Shown here in pieces: positions 9,286 through 19,970 of a stretch of DNA of 64,000 nt. The notes below the pieces were generated by a model that was not told the origin of the DNA, did no database searches, and saw nothing but the letters and a program-made list of their open reading frames with translations. The position numbers were made by a program, and so were the translations under genes. The DNA lies in contig NC_081136.1 of assembly GCF_958295425.1 (NCBI RefSeq), positions 19,474,890-19,538,889 of the forward strand. Direction: 5' to 3'. Position 1 is the stretch's first letter; each line of letters opens with the position of its first letter. This stretch comes from Solea solea. Lineage: Eukaryota > Chordata > Actinopteri > Pleuronectiformes > Soleidae.

Positions 9286-9573
9286 AGTTTCCTAAACCCA
9301 CATTCACACTATGATATCCCTAAAATACACCCACATCATTTTAGCTTCAGATATTGATTGAATTGTGTGTTATATGATAATGAAAAATGTTGATATTCCC
9401 TGACAGTGGAAAATAACTTCACCTACACCAAATTTGGAGCAATTTGCATCAACACAGCCAAAGATATCGTCAAAAAAAAATCCAAAAGCACAAAGAATGT
9501 AGAGGATTAATCTGTAATGTTTTTATTACAAAAAATCTTGGAAGCAAACATTTCTGCCATGCATGTATGGTGA

Positions 9574-9804
9574 AACAAAGGGGCAGTTTATTTCAACTAC
9601 TACTGTAGCTTTAAGATAATTATCGGCCATCATCACACTCCAACGCAACGTAGTTCCCCACCACAGCAGCAGCAGCGGATTAATATCCAAAACGTGAACA
9701 GGTTAGTGTCTGCTCAGCAGGTGGATGAACATGTAATGGAGTTGCAGCATCAGTCGCTGACCAAGGAATTACTGGGGAAGTTGGTGGTAGAGGGAGGCTA
9801 TTGA
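9574..9804 (+). CDS. Exon-like open frame, glutamine-rich, possibly partial
   Basis: A stop-to-stop frame of about 77 codons contains HHHTPTQRSSPPQQQQ followed by RINIQNVNRLVSAQQVDEHV and MELQHQSLTKELLGKL. It ends at TGA 9802-9804. The second half has the amphipathic pattern of a helical or coiled-coil segment. A strong donor (gtagag|gtaagtg) follows at 9836/9837, but the stop lies before it, so either the exon ends elsewhere or the frame is broken. No start codon is clear. No family recognised. The residue pattern is more protein-like than the surrounding frames, yet this could be a decayed exon. Confidence 0.35.
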   Translation, partial: NKGAVYFNYYCSFKIIIGHHHTPTQRSSPPQQQQRINIQNVNRLVSAQQVDEHVMELQHQSLTKELLGKLVVEGGY

Positions 9805-10163
9805 CATGTCACAGCAAGATGCTCAAAAATGTAGAGGTAAGTGAAATTTTGAATTATTATAATGAGCTAAACAGCAGGCCAGGTGGCTAAAGAGCTGTTG
9901 CTAAAATGTGTTCGTTAATTACAGTAACTACGTCTTTTCACTCATTGAAAATACATACATACACATGTATTTAAACACACACACGCATTAATCGAAATAT
10001 AGTTAATAATAATATATGCACATGTAAATGTTCCATGCTCTTTTTTTTTCTTTTTCGCTTTGCTGTTTTTTGGGAAAGTTTAGTGTTTAAATGCAGATGG
10101 TGTTGTCTGCGACGTTACACGGGAGCCAGACTTTCTGTCTGAACAGTTCCACTGTGAGAACCG

Positions 10164-10306
10164 ATGTCCTCTCACCCGGACCCGCAGCTGCAAAGCTCCC
10201 GTTTTCGCGGAACCGCTTGCTTTGTTTCGGCTGCGTCTTCGGTTGTGAGGACTGCGGGTCACATTGCTGATCTGTTCAGAGAGCTTCGCTGGTGCTGCTG
10301 CTGCAG
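10164..10306 (+). CDS. Possible first coding exon in a CpG-bearing stretch
   Basis: An ATG at 10164 (context gaaccgATGT) opens a frame beginning MSSHPDPQLQSSRFRG that runs to a donor-like site, ctgctgctgcag|gtatcc, at 10306/10307. The exon would be 143 bp, ending in phase 2. Unlike the rest of the island the stretch from about 10110 to 10310 is GC-rich and holds many CpG dinucleotides, which in vertebrates often marks a promoter or first exon. The encoded segment ends with a run of cysteines from a CTG/TGC repeat and shows no known domain. No TATA box is obvious. A single frame and composition are the only support. Confidence 0.35.
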
Positions 10307-10639
10307 GTATCCTGTCTATTTAACAAGTAGGCTATACACTAAATCTATCCCTCTATTCTTAAAAATTAAGTCCACTCTGAATGTTGATACAGTGTGGGTG
10401 TTGTAATTATTATTATTTTTTATGACAGTCTTTTCCAGTCTTACAACGCACAGTTAACGTGACTGGATTCTGCTTCATCCGGGGAAAGAGGTTGACCCTC
10501 AGGCTTTGGACACCTACAGTATTTAGTTGATGACAAACTGTTTCCTTAACCCTCAGGCTTCATTATGATTCATTTCCACTGTGTTAGTGCATATGGCACA
10601 CTTTCTTGTAAGAAGGTCTCTTGGCAAATTGGAATTCAA

Positions 10640-11089
10640 ATGAAAACATTTTATTAATAGATCAATAGAACACTGAACATTGTTTTCACCATACACTTGA
10701 GTATATGGCAGGAATGTTCACTCCTAAGAATTGTTGTCATAAAAGATTAATACTTTTGTCCTGCATCAGTCCTCCTCAAAACCACCAAATATTCAATCAT
10801 TTCCATATTACAAATGTCCTCTTTTCAAATTAAGAGGGGAGGGAGTACATGTTTTATCTGATGCTACACAAAACTAACAATGCTTCAAAGTTAATATTGT
10901 GGGTCATCTTTGACATATTCAAGACTGATTAAAAAAAAATCTCCCAGCCACCCAACATTTGTCATATGTGTTGCCAGTACAACAATGAAATGCTCATTTG
11001 TACTTGTCAGGAAGTCACTGCAGCTCTGACCTTGTAACCTAAATATGTTTCTGCTTCAAAATCACTTTGTTTCATACATGAGGCTAATG
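10640..11089 (-). other. AT-rich stretch, possible LINE 3' region
   Basis: No frame of note. The LINE fragment on the minus strand at 11090-11824 should continue toward lower coordinates as its 3' untranslated region, so part of this may belong to that element. I could not see a clear poly(A) tail or target-site duplication. Confidence 0.3.
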
Positions 11090-11824
11090 TCTGGCAGATT
11101 ATACCAATCTTAGCCAATCTTCATCACTAAATTTTATGTTAAATCGTGATTCCCATCTTTTTTTTAATGTATTTTGTAGCATTTTTTTATATAGTCCCAA
11201 TATAATTCTAATTGTGGTTTCTTTGTATGCGTTGATTATGATGATCTGGATCACACTATTCACTTCTCAGGAGGAGTCCACCCTGGTCTCTTTCATATAG
11301 TAGTCTCTAAGTTGCAGGAATCCACAGAATTCATGATTGATTATCTAAATCCTTTTCATATTTTGGAAACTCTCAAGCTGTCCATCTTTCACCATAACAC
11401 ACCATGCTGTGATTCCCTTTGTTGTCCACTGTTTAAATCCTATATCGTACCTAGTCGGTGTAAAATTGCTATCCTATTCAATAAATGAGTGTCTTTCTGT
11501 ATCTTATATTTTTTTATTATGCTGAACCATATTTTGTATGTGAACATCGTGATTGTGTCTATTTGGTTTTGAATCTTCTTGTATGTTTCTTTATCCCCAA
11601 TTATATTCTGTACTGGGTTTTCTCCAAACTCTTTTTCTATTTAATTTCACTGTGTCTGGTTTGCACCAACCTACAATATATCTCAATTGGGCCGCATGGT
11701 AGTATTCCTTTAATTTTGGAAGTCTCATCCCTCCTTCTTCTTTTGGCAGCTGGAGAGTTTCCAGTCTTATTGTGGATCTTCTGCCACCCCAACTAAACTT
11801 TGATATCATTTTATTCCATCTCAT
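11090..11824 (-). pseudogene. L1/Tx1-type LINE ORF2 fragment, C-terminal to reverse transcriptase
   Basis: The minus strand from 11824 encodes MRWNKMISKFSWGGRRSTIR and then LQLPKEEGGMRLPKLKEYYH with AAQLRYIVGW. The pattern W-G-G-(R/K) followed by L-P-K-E-E-G-G-(M)-(R/L)-P and a Y-x-A-A-Q-L-R-x-I motif is typical of the region after the reverse-transcriptase domain in L1-like elements. Further along, FCGFLQLRDYYMKE can be read near 11300, matching the usual F-x-(R/Y)-x-L-Q-(I/L)-R-D motif, but stops and frame changes separate the pieces. The catalytic palm of the reverse transcriptase is not visible here, so this is a broken, inactive remnant. It abuts the 5' half of a LINE in the opposite orientation. 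Confidence 0.8.
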
Positions 11825-11827
11825 AAA

Positions 11828-12641
11828 TTGGGGTTTGGGGGACCTCTACTGGTAGGGCTTGGAATAGGTATAAGGTGTCAGGGTCAGCGAGTCGGCGGCA
11901 CCCAGCTTTACCCGCAGGCTGTAGCAGAGAGCCCCCCTTACAGCAACAACTTTGGCTCTTTCTCTCCCACTCCTGAATTCCCCGCTCCAGAGCCTGATGA
12001 TGATCATGAAACACCTTTTGTAGAGGTAGAGAAAAAGAAAAGAAAAGCTTGTAGTATAAGTTATAAAATGACGACAAACCCACACCATAGCTTCCCCCCA
12101 AACATTTATGACCTCACCCAAAGTTTCATCTTGGAATGCCCATGGCATCCAATCAAATTCTTTTAGAGCCCAACAAATTAAATTCTTGTTGAAAACTGAC
12201 TTTGACATATTATGTTGTCAAGAACTGAGACTGAACACAAGTAAAGAGTAAAGGTATCCAGCATGTGGAACAAAGGTCAAAGTGTAATTTCTATTGGCGA
12301 AAGTAAAGCTGATGGTGGGATCTTTTTTCTAAAACTGGTGATGTCACTATTATTCGTAAAACGAATGAATTCCTAATTTAATTCCTTGTAGATTGCTCAT
12401 GTTGGATTGTTTTTACCGAGGAGAAAAAATACGAATGATACACATGTACACCTCTCATGAGAGAACAAACATTTTTCAACTTTTTAAAAGACTTAAAGAA
12501 GCGCTATTGGTCGGATACAAAATTATTTTATGTGGCGACTTTAACACTGTCATCGATGTAAACGACAGAGTGAGCTCTAAAGTCTTGAAACTCAGCTCTG
12601 ACGGTAATCGCTTGACTCAATTCAATTCTTATGTAGACTAA
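11828..12641 (+). pseudogene. L1/Tx1-type LINE 5' fragment: ORF1 end and ORF2 endonuclease
   Basis: An open frame from 11828 to 12166 ends with an acidic and lysine-rich stretch (PDDDHETPFVEVEKKKRKA) resembling the C-terminal part of a LINE ORF1. It overlaps in another frame the start of an apurinic-type endonuclease: SSWNAHGIQSNSFRAQQIK at about 12122, then DFDILCCQELRL. Stops and frame changes follow. A later frame (12393-12641) has IILCGDFNTVIDVNDR, the G-D-F-N motif of the endonuclease active site. The element breaks off after about 12641, so the rest of ORF2 is absent here. The orientation is opposite to the reverse-transcriptase end fragment that abuts it at about 11825. Confidence 0.8.
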
Positions 12642-13254
12642 TTGTGATCTTAACAAGTCCTGGCAAATTAAAGTAGGCACAAGCACCATGACGTCCAATC
12701 TGAAGCAGCATCCTGCAATTTGTCTTCTTATGTCATCACTTTTTTTCAAAGGATGTACGTATGTTACAGTATTTTAAATAAAATACACATAATGGAAATA
12801 TATTGGTACAAAATATGAAGGAATTTTTATCATCTCCAGAAAAGAGCATATTTTGTATTTTAAATATGTATTTTTTTAATACATGTATCAGAAATACTTC
12901 CCATCCCTGCTTAGAGACATTACGTGAAGGTTGAAAATTGTGTCGCTTTAAATAAAACCCATAACATGAGAAAATAAATTGAAGCACAAGATATAATGAT
13001 TATGTATAGAAAATGCACTCGGATTTTCGCAGTTGAAGCACAAGAATCTGGATCTTTACAAAACAAATGTTATCTATCCGCAATTCCTATACTCCTATTC
13101 CAGATATGTTTGTGATTTAAACAGCATTTGTCTAGTGTAACATTAGTGATACTTTTGCAGTAGTATATTTATTGTGAGACACAATTATACATTTTTCCCA
13201 AATCTGTCCATGCCTCATCCATCTCTTCCTCTCCCTTCTTGTCTTCCTCCTCAG
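12642..13254. other. AT-rich spacer, nothing recognised
   Basis: Short minus-strand frames here are rich in phenylalanine and isoleucine as expected from AT-rich DNA. The pyrimidine tract at about 13200-13254 serves as the acceptor region of the following exon. I see nothing else. Confidence 0.5.
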
Positions 13255-13411
13255 CACATGGAGAAGATTGCCATGCTGGCTTTCCATCCAGTTAAGATGC
13301 ACAGCTGCTATGAGAAGGTGGTGAACCTGAGCCTTGAGGGTCTTGCAGCAACAGTTTGACGTGAGCAGCCCGTCAGTGTTTGTCCAAAGGGCCCAGATCC
13401 CCATGAGAGAG
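13255..13411 (+). pseudogene. Exon-like segment with one-base frameshift (157 bp; 156 expected)
   Basis: An excellent acceptor (ctcccttcttgtcttcctcctcag split around 13231-13254) precedes CAC ATG GAG. The first 30 codons read MEKIAMLAFHPVKMHSCYEK and VVNLSLEGL. The frame then hits TGA at about 13357, but the adjacent frame continues smoothly as QQQFDVSSPSVFVQRAQIPM up to a donor (atgagagag|gtgaaa) at 13411/13412. The exon is 157 bp, so removing one base restores 52 codons in phase 0. The extra base is in or near cttgcagc at about 13340. This is the pattern of a decayed exon, or of a sequencing error in a real one. The product looks helical; no family recognised. Confidence 0.55.
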
Positions 13412-13575
13412 GTGAAACCTCAACTACTGACTAACCAGTCTAATATGGGTTATTGGTTAACTGGTTAACACAATGGGAAGTTTCTATGAGAGCTAATCAT
13501 TTTATTGACACTCATTTTATTTCTTGATCATTTTCCTACACTGTAGCTCCTGTTTGACTAGAGTTTGTCAAATAG

Positions 13576-13671
13576 TTGGATGATGAGGTTCTGACTGTGG
13601 CATTGATCAAGGACACAGTAGAACTAAAGGCGAACATCTTTTTGCGGTTTGATAACTCAGTGGACAGTTAA
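13576..13671 (+). CDS. Exon-like segment, 31 codons before a stop
   Basis: After a weak acceptor (gtcaaatag) the phase-0 frame gives LDDEVLTVALIKDTVELKAN and IFLRFDNSVDS, then TAA at 13669-13671. The residue pattern is protein-like and fits between the two neighbouring exon-like segments on the same strand. No donor is clear before the stop, so either this exon is also damaged (a donor such as agt|gag lost) or the segment is a chance frame. No family recognised. Confidence 0.4.
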   Translation: MDDEVLTVALIKDTVELKANIFLRFDNSVDS

Positions 13672-13844
13672 ATAGATATAGTTGTCTACAGACATGCCAC
13701 AATACAGACTGTGGAACTGGGTGTAGTACATTATCATATATTATCATTATTTCATGGGATATTCCTATATGAGTCAGTTTGTCTGGTGTTACATGCATGT
13801 ATGTCACAAAGTAAGGTACAAAACTACAAATTGTGTTTTACTAG

Positions 13845-13937
13845 ATGTTTGAGCAGATCCTTCATCATAGTCTCGAGTCTCAGGGTACAGAGGAGCTGTG
13901 TAAGATCATCCAGCACTGCCAGGACAGAGTCATTAAG
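13845..13937 (+). CDS. Exon-like segment, 31 codons, phase 0
   Basis: The acceptor is ttgtgttttactag and the donor is attaag|gtaata at 13937/13938. The 93 bp between them are fully open in phase 0: MFEQILHHSLESQGTEELC then KIIQHCQDRVIK. The composition (paired HH, alternating hydrophobic and polar residues) suggests helices. With the two segments upstream it forms a small series of phase-0 exons over about 700 bp, consistent with one gene or gene relic. I could not name the protein. Sequence after the donor contains no further exon that I can support before the duplicated element. Confidence 0.5.
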
Positions 13938-14115
13938 GTAATACACAAAGAAAACAGGCTTGTGCATCAAATTCTTGCATAACATCTACATTAATATCTA
14001 ATAATATTACATCTGGCATACTCCAGCCCTGGGAGTGAAACTTTTGGTCTGGCCTTGTTTTAGCGTTAATGAAAATTCAGGTTCACCTTTATCAATTTAT
14101 TAATTTTTTAACAAA

Positions 14116-14862
14116 GAGTCCAGGATACCGGGCAATATCCCAGCTTAATCCCTTCTGTGCATGGTCCTCTGATATTTTCAAGCCTCAACTTGCCAGCTCC
14201 ATGTTTATTTTTATTATATCAGAAAGTATGAGTGTGTGGATGAGCTAACTCATGCTTTTGAAGCATGATGATGGTCGCCACAGCGGTCGTCTTCCAGATA
14301 GAGATTAGATAGAAAATAAAAACTCCAAACTCAAGGAATAAACACTTGACTTTTGCGAGAACAGGTGAACGTCACATAGTGTACCCTGAGACATTATTGC
14401 TCTGGACCATAGTCATCAATTGGACTGATAAGAGATTGCCGGCATCTTGTGAAATGTGCCAGTACACAAATAAAAGTGCCGGTTCTGTGTACTGGACAGT
14501 ACCGGGCCACTTCTAGTTAATAATTGTACTGTAGCGACAGTGATGGTATTTTATGTACACTTAATGTCTCTTATGTGATCTTATTCTTTAACAAACAAGT
14601 GCACAATAAAAATTCACTGGGAATTCTAAACAGCACATTTCTGCAATTATTATCGAAGTATTGATCAGTAATACAGTGAAAATGAGAGGAAATGTTTAAG
14701 GTGTGCGCCCCTAAATGTTCTGCTTGCTCTCCTAAAACATTCAGTTATAGGGGGGGCTACTGTGCTCCTAGTAAAAAGTTAGTCTGGTGCCCTGCATACA
14801 TTGTTCTAAAGGGTTTATGGTCTCTGTTCCTCTTCAGTAGAGCTGCATGTCCACAATGTAAA
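14116..14862 (+). repeat. Duplicated 0.75 kb element, copy 2
   Basis: Second copy of the block at 6346-7122, same orientation. It differs by scattered substitutions and indels and is followed by an extra palindromic stretch (14863-14970) that copy 1 lacks. Shared sequence reappears briefly at about 14970-14998 (tccatcccttctctt and aactatggttgtttt, in a different order from copy 1). Confidence 0.8.
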
Positions 14863-14877
14863 TTTAATTTTACATTT

Positions 14878-14926
14878 AAATGCAGAGCTGTCAGTCCCAC
14901 CGTGTGTGATTGACAGCTCTGCATTT
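14878..14926. repeat. Perfect 16 bp inverted repeat with 17 base loop
   Basis: The left arm AAATGCAGAGCTGTCA (14878-14893) and the right arm TGACAGCTCTGCATTT (14911-14926) are exact reverse complements. The loop is 17 bases. It could be terminal repeats of a tiny element or a foldback. A small hairpin RNA is possible but unsupported. Confidence 0.85.
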
Positions 14927-14998
14927 CATGGTTGCAATGTTGCATTTGTAGTGGACAAGCTATCAGTATCCATCCCTTCTCTTATAACTATGGTTGTT

Positions 14999-15700
14999 TT
15001 CTGTTTTCAAAAACTAACATAGTGTTGCCCAAAATACTAAACTCCAACATTTAAACGGGGGAGTCTACCCATCAGTGGCAACCCAAATAGTTGACACTTC
15101 CCAACCTTATGAGAACCTGCCTCTCAAAATGGGTTATGGATTCATATTTTATCTCTGACAAATGGAATGTGAACTATGATGAGGAAGGCATGACAATATT
15201 ATAGCTATATCATGATATATGATCTTAGAATTTTGATATTCTCATATCGTGATCGGTATTTGTGATGAATTTTCCTGGTTTGAGAATTTTGGAGAAAATC
15301 AGGCTCAAAAGTCAAGATTTTGACAATTATTTTGCAACAATTCGTGACTTTGCACTGCCCTCTAATGGCCTAATATGATTTCCCATGAAATATGTCACCT
15401 GCTTTGCATACTACAGCTCCTTATTTTTCCAGTGATCCCCTATATGTCCATATCTACTGTGGACTATAGGAGAAAGTCCATCTCAAATATGAATGCTGAC
15501 TGAATTCTATTGCAACCATTCCTGAATTTGCACTTCTCCCTACTGGCCGAAACGTGCATTTCTTTTAAGGTGGAATCGAAACTTAATGAAAATCGGAAGC
15601 GAATGTGGAGCCACCTTCAGCATCATCATGTCATTGTTCCCAATAGAATGTGTGCGTGAGTTTTTGTTTTTTATATTAATATAATGTCAATGTATTAATG
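14999..15700. other. Non-satellite sequence, faint internal repeat
   Basis: No gene seen. Two diverged stretches, gcaacaattcgtgactttgc at about 15343 and gcaaccattcctgaatttgc at about 15513, each followed by a similar ctactggcc-like tail, suggest an old local duplication about 170 bp apart. Confidence 0.4.
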
Positions 15701-15710
15701 ATATAAATAT

Positions 15711-15797
15711 AATGATGGTGATGATAACAATAATAATATTAACAGCGATAACAATAATAATAATATTAATAATAATGATATGATTACAACAATAATG
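15711..15797. repeat. AAT-type microsatellite
   Basis: Imperfect runs of ATA/AAT triplets (aacaataataataatattaa and similar) lie just before the satellite array resumes. Confidence 0.85.
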
Positions 15798-18044
15798 TGT
15801 GTTGTGAAAGCAACATTTGTTGAAAAAAACATTGTAGAAATGTTTTTTTAAAGTTTGATTATGACAAATAACCATTTACAAATGAAATGTACATCTTATA
15901 AGATATACTTCTGTACTCTCAGTGTGTTTTGCAATGATTTCACAGTTGGGATGTGTTTTTCTATTGGTGTCTGTTTGTGTGCGCATTGAGCTGAGATAAG
16001 GCTGTTTCCGGATTTTTTAAATTGTTCTACTGTCCCGTAATATAAACCTAACAAATGAACTTAAAATCTTATATGATATACTTCTTTTACCTTCAGTGTT
16101 TGATTTTGCAAAGATTTCACTGTTTGGATGTGTTTTTCTATTGGTGTCTGTTTGTGTGCGCATTGAGCTGAGATAAGGCTGTTTCCGGATTTTTTAAATT
16201 GTTCTACTGTCCCGTAATATAAACCTAACAAATGAACTTAAGATCTTATAAGATATACTTCTTTACCTTCAGTGTTTGATTTTGCAAAAAGATTTCACTG
16301 TTTGAATGTGTTTTTCTATTGGTGTCTGTGTGCGCATTCAGCTGAGATAAGGCTGTTTCCGGATATTTTTTATTTTTCTACTGTCCCGTAATATAAACCT
16401 CACAAATGAAGTTAACATCTTAAAAGATTTAGTTCTGTACCCTCAGTGTTTGATTTAGCAAAGATTTCACTGTTCGGATGTGTTTTTCTATTGGTGTCTG
16501 TTTGTGTGCGCATTCAGCTGAGATAAGGCTGTTTTCGGATTTTTCTTAAATTTCTACTGTCACGTAATATAAACCTCTCAAATGAAGTTAACATCTTAAA
16601 GGGTTTAGTTCTGTACGCTCAGTGTTTGATTTTGAAAAAGATTTCACTGTTTCGATGTGTTTATCTATTGGTGTCTGTTTGTGTGCCCATTCAGCTGAGA
16701 TAAGGCTGTTTCCGGATTTTTTTTATTCTTCTACTGTCCCGTAATATAAACCTCACAAATGAAGTTAACATCTTAAAAGATTGAGTTCTGTACCCTCAGT
16801 GTTTGATTTTGCAAAGATTTCACCGTTTGGATGTGTTTTTCTATTGGTGTCTGTTTGTGTGCGCATTCAGCTGAGATAAGGCTGTTTCCGGATTTTTTTT
16901 TATTTTTCTACTGTCCCGTAATATAAACCTCACAAATTAAGTTAACATCTTAAAAGATATAGTTCTGTACCCTCAGTGTTTGATTTAGCAATGATTTCAC
17001 TGTTTGGATGTGTTTTTCTGTTGGTGTCTGTTTGTGTGCGCAAAACGCTGAGATAAGGCTGTTTCCGGATTTTTTTAATTTTTCTACTGTCCCGTAATAT
17101 AAACCTCACAAATGAAGTTAACATCTTAAAAGATTTAGTTATGTACCCTCAGTGTTTGATTTAGCAAAGATTTCACTGTTCGGATGTGTTTTTCTATTGG
17201 TGTCTGTTTGTGTGCGCATTCAGCTGAGATAAGGCTGTTTTCGGATTTTTCTTAAATTTCTACTGTCACGTAATATAAACCTAACAAATGAACTTAAGAT
17301 CTTATAAGATATACTTCTTTACCTTCAGTGTTGATTTTGCAAAAAGATTTCACTGTTTGAATGTGTTTTTCTATTGGTGTCTGTGTGCGCATTCAGCTGA
17401 GATAAGGCTGTTTCCGGAGATTTTTTATTTTTCTACTGTCCCGTAATATAAACCTCACAAATGAAGTTAACATCTTAAAAGATTTAGTTCTGTACCCTCA
17501 GTGTTTGATTTAGCAAAGATTTCACTGTTCGGATGTGTTTTTCTATTGGTGTCTGTTTGTGTGCGCATTCAGCTGAGATAAGGCTGTTTTCGGATTTTTC
17601 TTAAATTTCTACTGTCACGTAATATAAACCTCTCAAATGAAGTTAACATCTTAAAGGGTTTAGTTCTGTACGCTCAGTGTTTGATTTTGAAAAAGATTTC
17701 ACTGTTTCGATGTGTTTTTCTATTGGTGTCTGTTTGTGTGCGCATTCAATAAGATAAGGCTGTTTTCGGATTTTTCTTAAATTTCTACTGTCACGTAATA
17801 TAAACCTAACAAATGAAATTAACATCTTAAAATATGTAGTTCTGTACCCTCAGTGTTTGATTTTGCAATGATTTCACTGTTGGGATGTGTTTTTCTATTG
17901 GCGTGCGCATTGAGCTGAGATAAGGCTGTTTTCGGATTTTTCTTAAATTTCTGCTGTCACTTAATATAAACCTAACAAATGAACTTAAAATCTTATAAGA
18001 TATACTTCTTTACCTTCAGTGTTAGATTTTGCAAAGATTTCACT

Positions 18045-19970
18045 GTTTGATGTGTTTTTCTATTGGTGTCTGTTTGTGTGCGCATTCAGCTGAGATAAGG
18101 CTGTTTCCGGATTTTTTTTATTTTTCTACTGTCCCGTAATATAAATCTCACAAATGAACTTAACATCTTAAAAGATTTAGTTCTGTACCCTCAGTGTTTG
18201 ATTTTGCAATGATTTCCCTGTTTGGATGTGTTTTTCTGTTGGTGTCTGTTTGTGTGCGCAAAACGCTGAGATAAGGCTGTTTCCGGATTTTTTTTATTTT
18301 TCTACTGTCCCGTAATATTAACCTCACAAATTAAGTTAACATCTTAAAAGATTTAGTTCCGTACCCTCAGTGTTTGCTTTTGCAAAGATTTCACTGTTTG
18401 GATGTGTTTTTCTATTGGCGTGCGCATTGAGCTGAGATAAGGCTATTTTTTGGATTTTTTTTATTTTTCTACTGTCCCGTAATATTAACCTCACAAATTA
18501 AGTTAACATCTTAAAATATTTAGTTCTGTACCCTCAGTGTTTGATTTTGCAAAGATTTCACTGTTTGGATGTGTTTTTCTATTGGTGTCTGTTTGTGTGC
18601 GCATTCAATGAGATAAGGCTGTATTCGGATTTTTCTTAAATCTCTACTGTCACTTAATATAAACCTAAAAAATGAACTTAAGATCTTATATGATATACTT
18701 CTTTACATTCAGTGTTTGATTTTGCAATGATTTCACTGTTCGGATGTGTTTATCTATTGGTGTCTGTTTGTGTGCCCATTCAGCTGAGATAAGGCTGTTT
18801 CCGGATTTTTTTTATTTTTCTACTGTCCCGTAATATAAACCTCACAAATGAAGTTAACATCTTAAAAGATTGAGTTCTGTACCCTCAGTGTTTGATTTTG
18901 CAAAGATTTCACCGTTTGGATGTGTTTTTCTATTGGTGTCTGTTTGTGTGCGCATTCAGCTGAGATAAGGCTGTTTCCGGATTTTTTTTATTTTTCTACT
19001 GTCCCGTAATATAAACCTCACAAATTAAGTTAACATCTTAAAAGATTTAGTTTTGTACCCTCAGTGTTTGATTTAGCAATGATTTCACTGTTTGGATGTG
19101 TTTTTCTGTTGGTGTCTGTTTGTGTGCGCAAAACGCTGAGATAAGGCTGTTTTCGGATTTTTCTTAAATCTCTACTGTCACTTAATATAAACCTAAAAAA
19201 TGAACTTAAGATCTTATATGATATACTTCTTTACATTCAGTGTTTGATTTTGCAATGATTTCACTGTTCGGATGTGTTTATCTATTGGTGTCTGTTTGTG
19301 TGCCCATTCAGCTGAGATAAGGCTGTTTCCGGATTTTTTTTATTCTTCTACTGTCCCGTAATATAAACCTCACAAATGAAGTTAACATCTTAAAAGATTG
19401 AGTTCTGTACCCTCAGTGTTTGATTTTGCAAAGATTTCACCGTTTGGATGTGTTTTTCTATTGGTGTCTGTTTGTGTGCGCATTCAGCTGAGATAAGGCT
19501 GTTTCCGGATTTTTTTTTATTTTTCTACTGTCCCGTAATATAAACCTCACAAATTAAGTTAACATCTTAAAAGATATAGTTCTGTACCCTCAGTGTTTGA
19601 TTTAGCAATGATTTCACTGTTTGGATGTGTTTTTCTGTTGGTGTCTGTTTGTGTGCGCAAAACGCTGAGATAAGGCTGTTTCCGGATTTTTTTAATTTTT
19701 CTACTGTCCCGTAATATAAACCTCACAAATGAAGTTCACATCTTAAAAGATTTAGTTATGTACCCTCAGTGTTTGATTTAGCAAAGATTTCACTGTTCGG
19801 ATGTGTTTTTCTATTGGTGTCTGTTTGTGTGCGCATTCAGCTGAGATAAGGCTGTTTTCGGATTTTTCTTAAATTTCTACTGTCACGTAATATAAACCTA
19901 ACAAATGAACTTAAGATCTTATAAGATATACTTCTTTACCTTCAGTGTTTGATTTAGCAAAGATTTCACT
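18045..19970 (+). repeat. 1926 bp higher-order repeat in B array, copy 1 (11-mer)
   Basis: Four independent markers recur exactly 1926 bp later: gtttgatgtg (18045), gcaaaacg (18260), and the tctctactgtcactt variant at 18641 and at 19169. The length equals 11 monomers of about 175 bp. Confidence 0.88.

Noticed and set aside
10080..10262. Minus-strand arginine-rich frame opposite the possible first exon
   Set aside because: It is a shadow of GC-rich DNA; the plus strand has an ATG and a donor-like site and is preferred.
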